Positions 62,256 through 63,082 of a DNA stretch of 63,082 bases are shown piece after piece. The notes under the pieces were generated by a model, which saw nothing but the letters and a program-made list of their open reading frames with translations, was not told where the DNA came from and searched no databases. Both the position numbers and the translations under genes were made by a program. Source of the stretch: an uncultured Desulfovibrio sp. (lineage in GTDB: Bacteria > Desulfobacterota > Desulfovibrionia > Desulfovibrionales > Desulfovibrionaceae); NCBI RefSeq assembly GCF_944327235.1, contig NZ_CALVHE010000004.1, positions 1-63,082 of the forward strand, written 5' to 3'. The first letter of the stretch is position 1; every line of letters begins with the position of its first letter.

Positions 62256-62687
62256 TTAGATGTCGCGGCGTGGACCATCCGGTCTTCTGCGATCGTGGTC
62301 GAATCCCTCGAAGCGCTTTTCGCCTTGACCGGGCCTGACGTCTCGGCGGGAAGGCCGTGTCCTGTAGCCGTTATGCGGTCCCGGTCTGTCGGGCCGTCTG
62401 CTGGGCCGTGTCCGTCCTGGACGTGTCCGCCCGGGGCGAGTCCGGTCAGGACGGCGTCTGCTGGGCCGTGTGCGCCTGGTCCGCCTGCGGTTGCTGGGGC
62501 GTGTGCGCCTCGTGCGCCGCCTGTTCGAATGCTTCCACGGTTCGGCCTCGGCCTCGTCGAGACCCAGCAGCGTGGGCGTGACGTAGGCCAGGCCGGCGGC
62601 CACGAGCCCCAGCAGGAAACGACGCCGGTCAGACGGCTTCCGTTCCGGGACATCGCCAGTGTTCTGCACTCGTTCATGCTCGTTCAT
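62256..62687 (-). CDS. Small Tat-leader protein with Arg/Pro-rich repeats
   Basis: 143 residues. Leader SDRRRFLLGLVAAGLAYVTP then TLLGLDEAEA. The mature part (about 90 residues) is nearly all Arg, Pro, Thr, Gly and Asp, with a duplicated NRRRTRRTRPS unit and GRTRP repeats, so strongly basic. AGGAGGG lies 5 bases before the ATG at 62687. First gene of the three-gene cassette, starting 50 bp after the nrnA stop. The 168 bp to the next gene shows no further gene. Confidence 0.75.
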   Translation of the reverse strand: MNEHERVQNTGDVPERKPSDRRRFLLGLVAAGLAYVTPTLLGLDEAEAEPWKHSNRRRTRRTRPSNRRRTRRTRPSRRRPDRTRPGRTRPGRTRPSRRPDRPGPHNGYRTRPSRRDVRPGQGEKRFEGFDHDRRRPDGPRRDI

Positions 62688-62737
62688 GATTCCCTCCTGT
62701 CATGGAGCATTGCTGAGCTTTCCTGTCAGCCATGCTG

Positions 62738-63082
62738 TCAAAGGACGGCAGCGACGGCCTTGATGAGCGTTTCAGCCGCCTGTGCGGCCTCCATGCGCAA
62801 GGTCCCTCCTGCCGCGTTCCGGTGTCCGCCGCCTCCCAGTGTGGCGGCGGCAGCCCGTACATCTGTTTCACCGAAGGAGCGCAGGCTGAACTTGTGGACG
62901 CCGGGCGCATCCTCGCGCAGCAGGGCGGCGGCCCGTACGCCCGCGAGACGGCGCATCTGCTCCACAAAGCCCTCCAGATCTTCCTTCGTTGCTCCACAGC
63001 TCTGTAAATCATCCAACCGAACGGCACAAAAGGCAAGCGTTCCGTCGGCCAAAAGTTGGATGCGCTCCATCAGCCGCGCCCA
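62738..63082 (-). CDS. nrnA: DHH-family phosphoesterase NrnA, C-terminal part
   Basis: The frame is open to the window edge, so the N-terminus is missing. The visible 114 residues hold the DHHA1 domain with VHKFSLRSFGETDVRAAAATLGGGGHRNAAGG, where GGGGHRNAAG is the substrate-binding signature. NrnA-type enzymes degrade nano-RNAs and pAp; in many bacteria the gene lies in the rbfA-nrnA-truB-rpsO-pnp order. An internal ATG at 63070 is not the start. Confidence 0.85.
   Translation of the reverse strand, partial: WARLMERIQLLADGTLAFCAVRLDDLQSCGATKEDLEGFVEQMRRLAGVRAAALLREDAPGVHKFSLRSFGETDVRAAAATLGGGGHRNAAGGTLRMEAAQAAETLIKAVAAVL

Overview
The window looks like chromosome of a GC-rich deltaproteobacterial sulfate reducer, most likely a host-associated Desulfovibrio (Desulfovibrionaceae). 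This is inferred from gene content: carboxynorspermidine-route polyamine genes, an azlC-azlD-DUF4911-like set, motA/motB and a chemoreceptor with sigma-28-type promoters, and an nrnA/truB/rpsO/pnp block. No database search was possible, so genus is an inference. Most genes, including the whole secretion cluster, lie on the minus strand.

Layout. 1-20.8 kb: purD-purE; a secreted FG-GAP repeat protein; an RsmB/RsmF-like methyltransferase; nspC and carboxynorspermidine synthase; azlC-azlD; an MFS carrier; an HExxH putative metalloprotease; motA-motB; an AsmA-like protein; and a surface-glycan group (WbpP-like epimerase, GT4 glycosyltransferase, initiating sugar-phosphate transferase). 21-25 kb: murI, hup (HU), tRNA-Ser(UGA) and a chemoreceptor. 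25.5-53.5 kb: a complete type VI secretion system on one strand, with all 13 core components (clpV, vgrG, tssF, tssG, tssJ, tssK, tssL, tssM, tssE, tssA, tssB, tssC, hcp) plus a spike-accessory set (PAAR-like DUF4150, DUF3540, two pentapeptide-repeat proteins, one fused to DUF2169) and three unrecognised proteins. 53.9-63 kb: tRNA-Leu(UAA), pgpA, two hypotheticals, then pnp, rpsO, truB and nrnA (cut by the window edge).

The most unusual element is a three-gene cassette between nrnA and truB, genes that are normally adjacent. It holds two paralogous small proteins that share a twin-arginine leader but have divergent low-complexity tails (Arg/Pro-rich and Tyr/Gly-rich), followed by one protein joining an HPr-kinase-like P-loop domain to a C-terminal PqqD-like peptide-binding domain. 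This resembles a compact peptide- or protein-modification system and is my main candidate for something undescribed.

Two families of short intergenic repeats run through the window. R1 (about 145 bp, eight copies plus two fragments) has ends resembling TAGAGCATTTT...AAAATGCTCTA, internal hairpins and flanking TA, so it looks like a MITE. Several copies supply the stop codon of the neighbouring gene. R2 (26 to 222 bp, five copies) carries matching G-rich and C-rich arms and lies 3' of minus-strand genes, probably acting as a terminator. No IS transposase, prophage or CRISPR array was seen.
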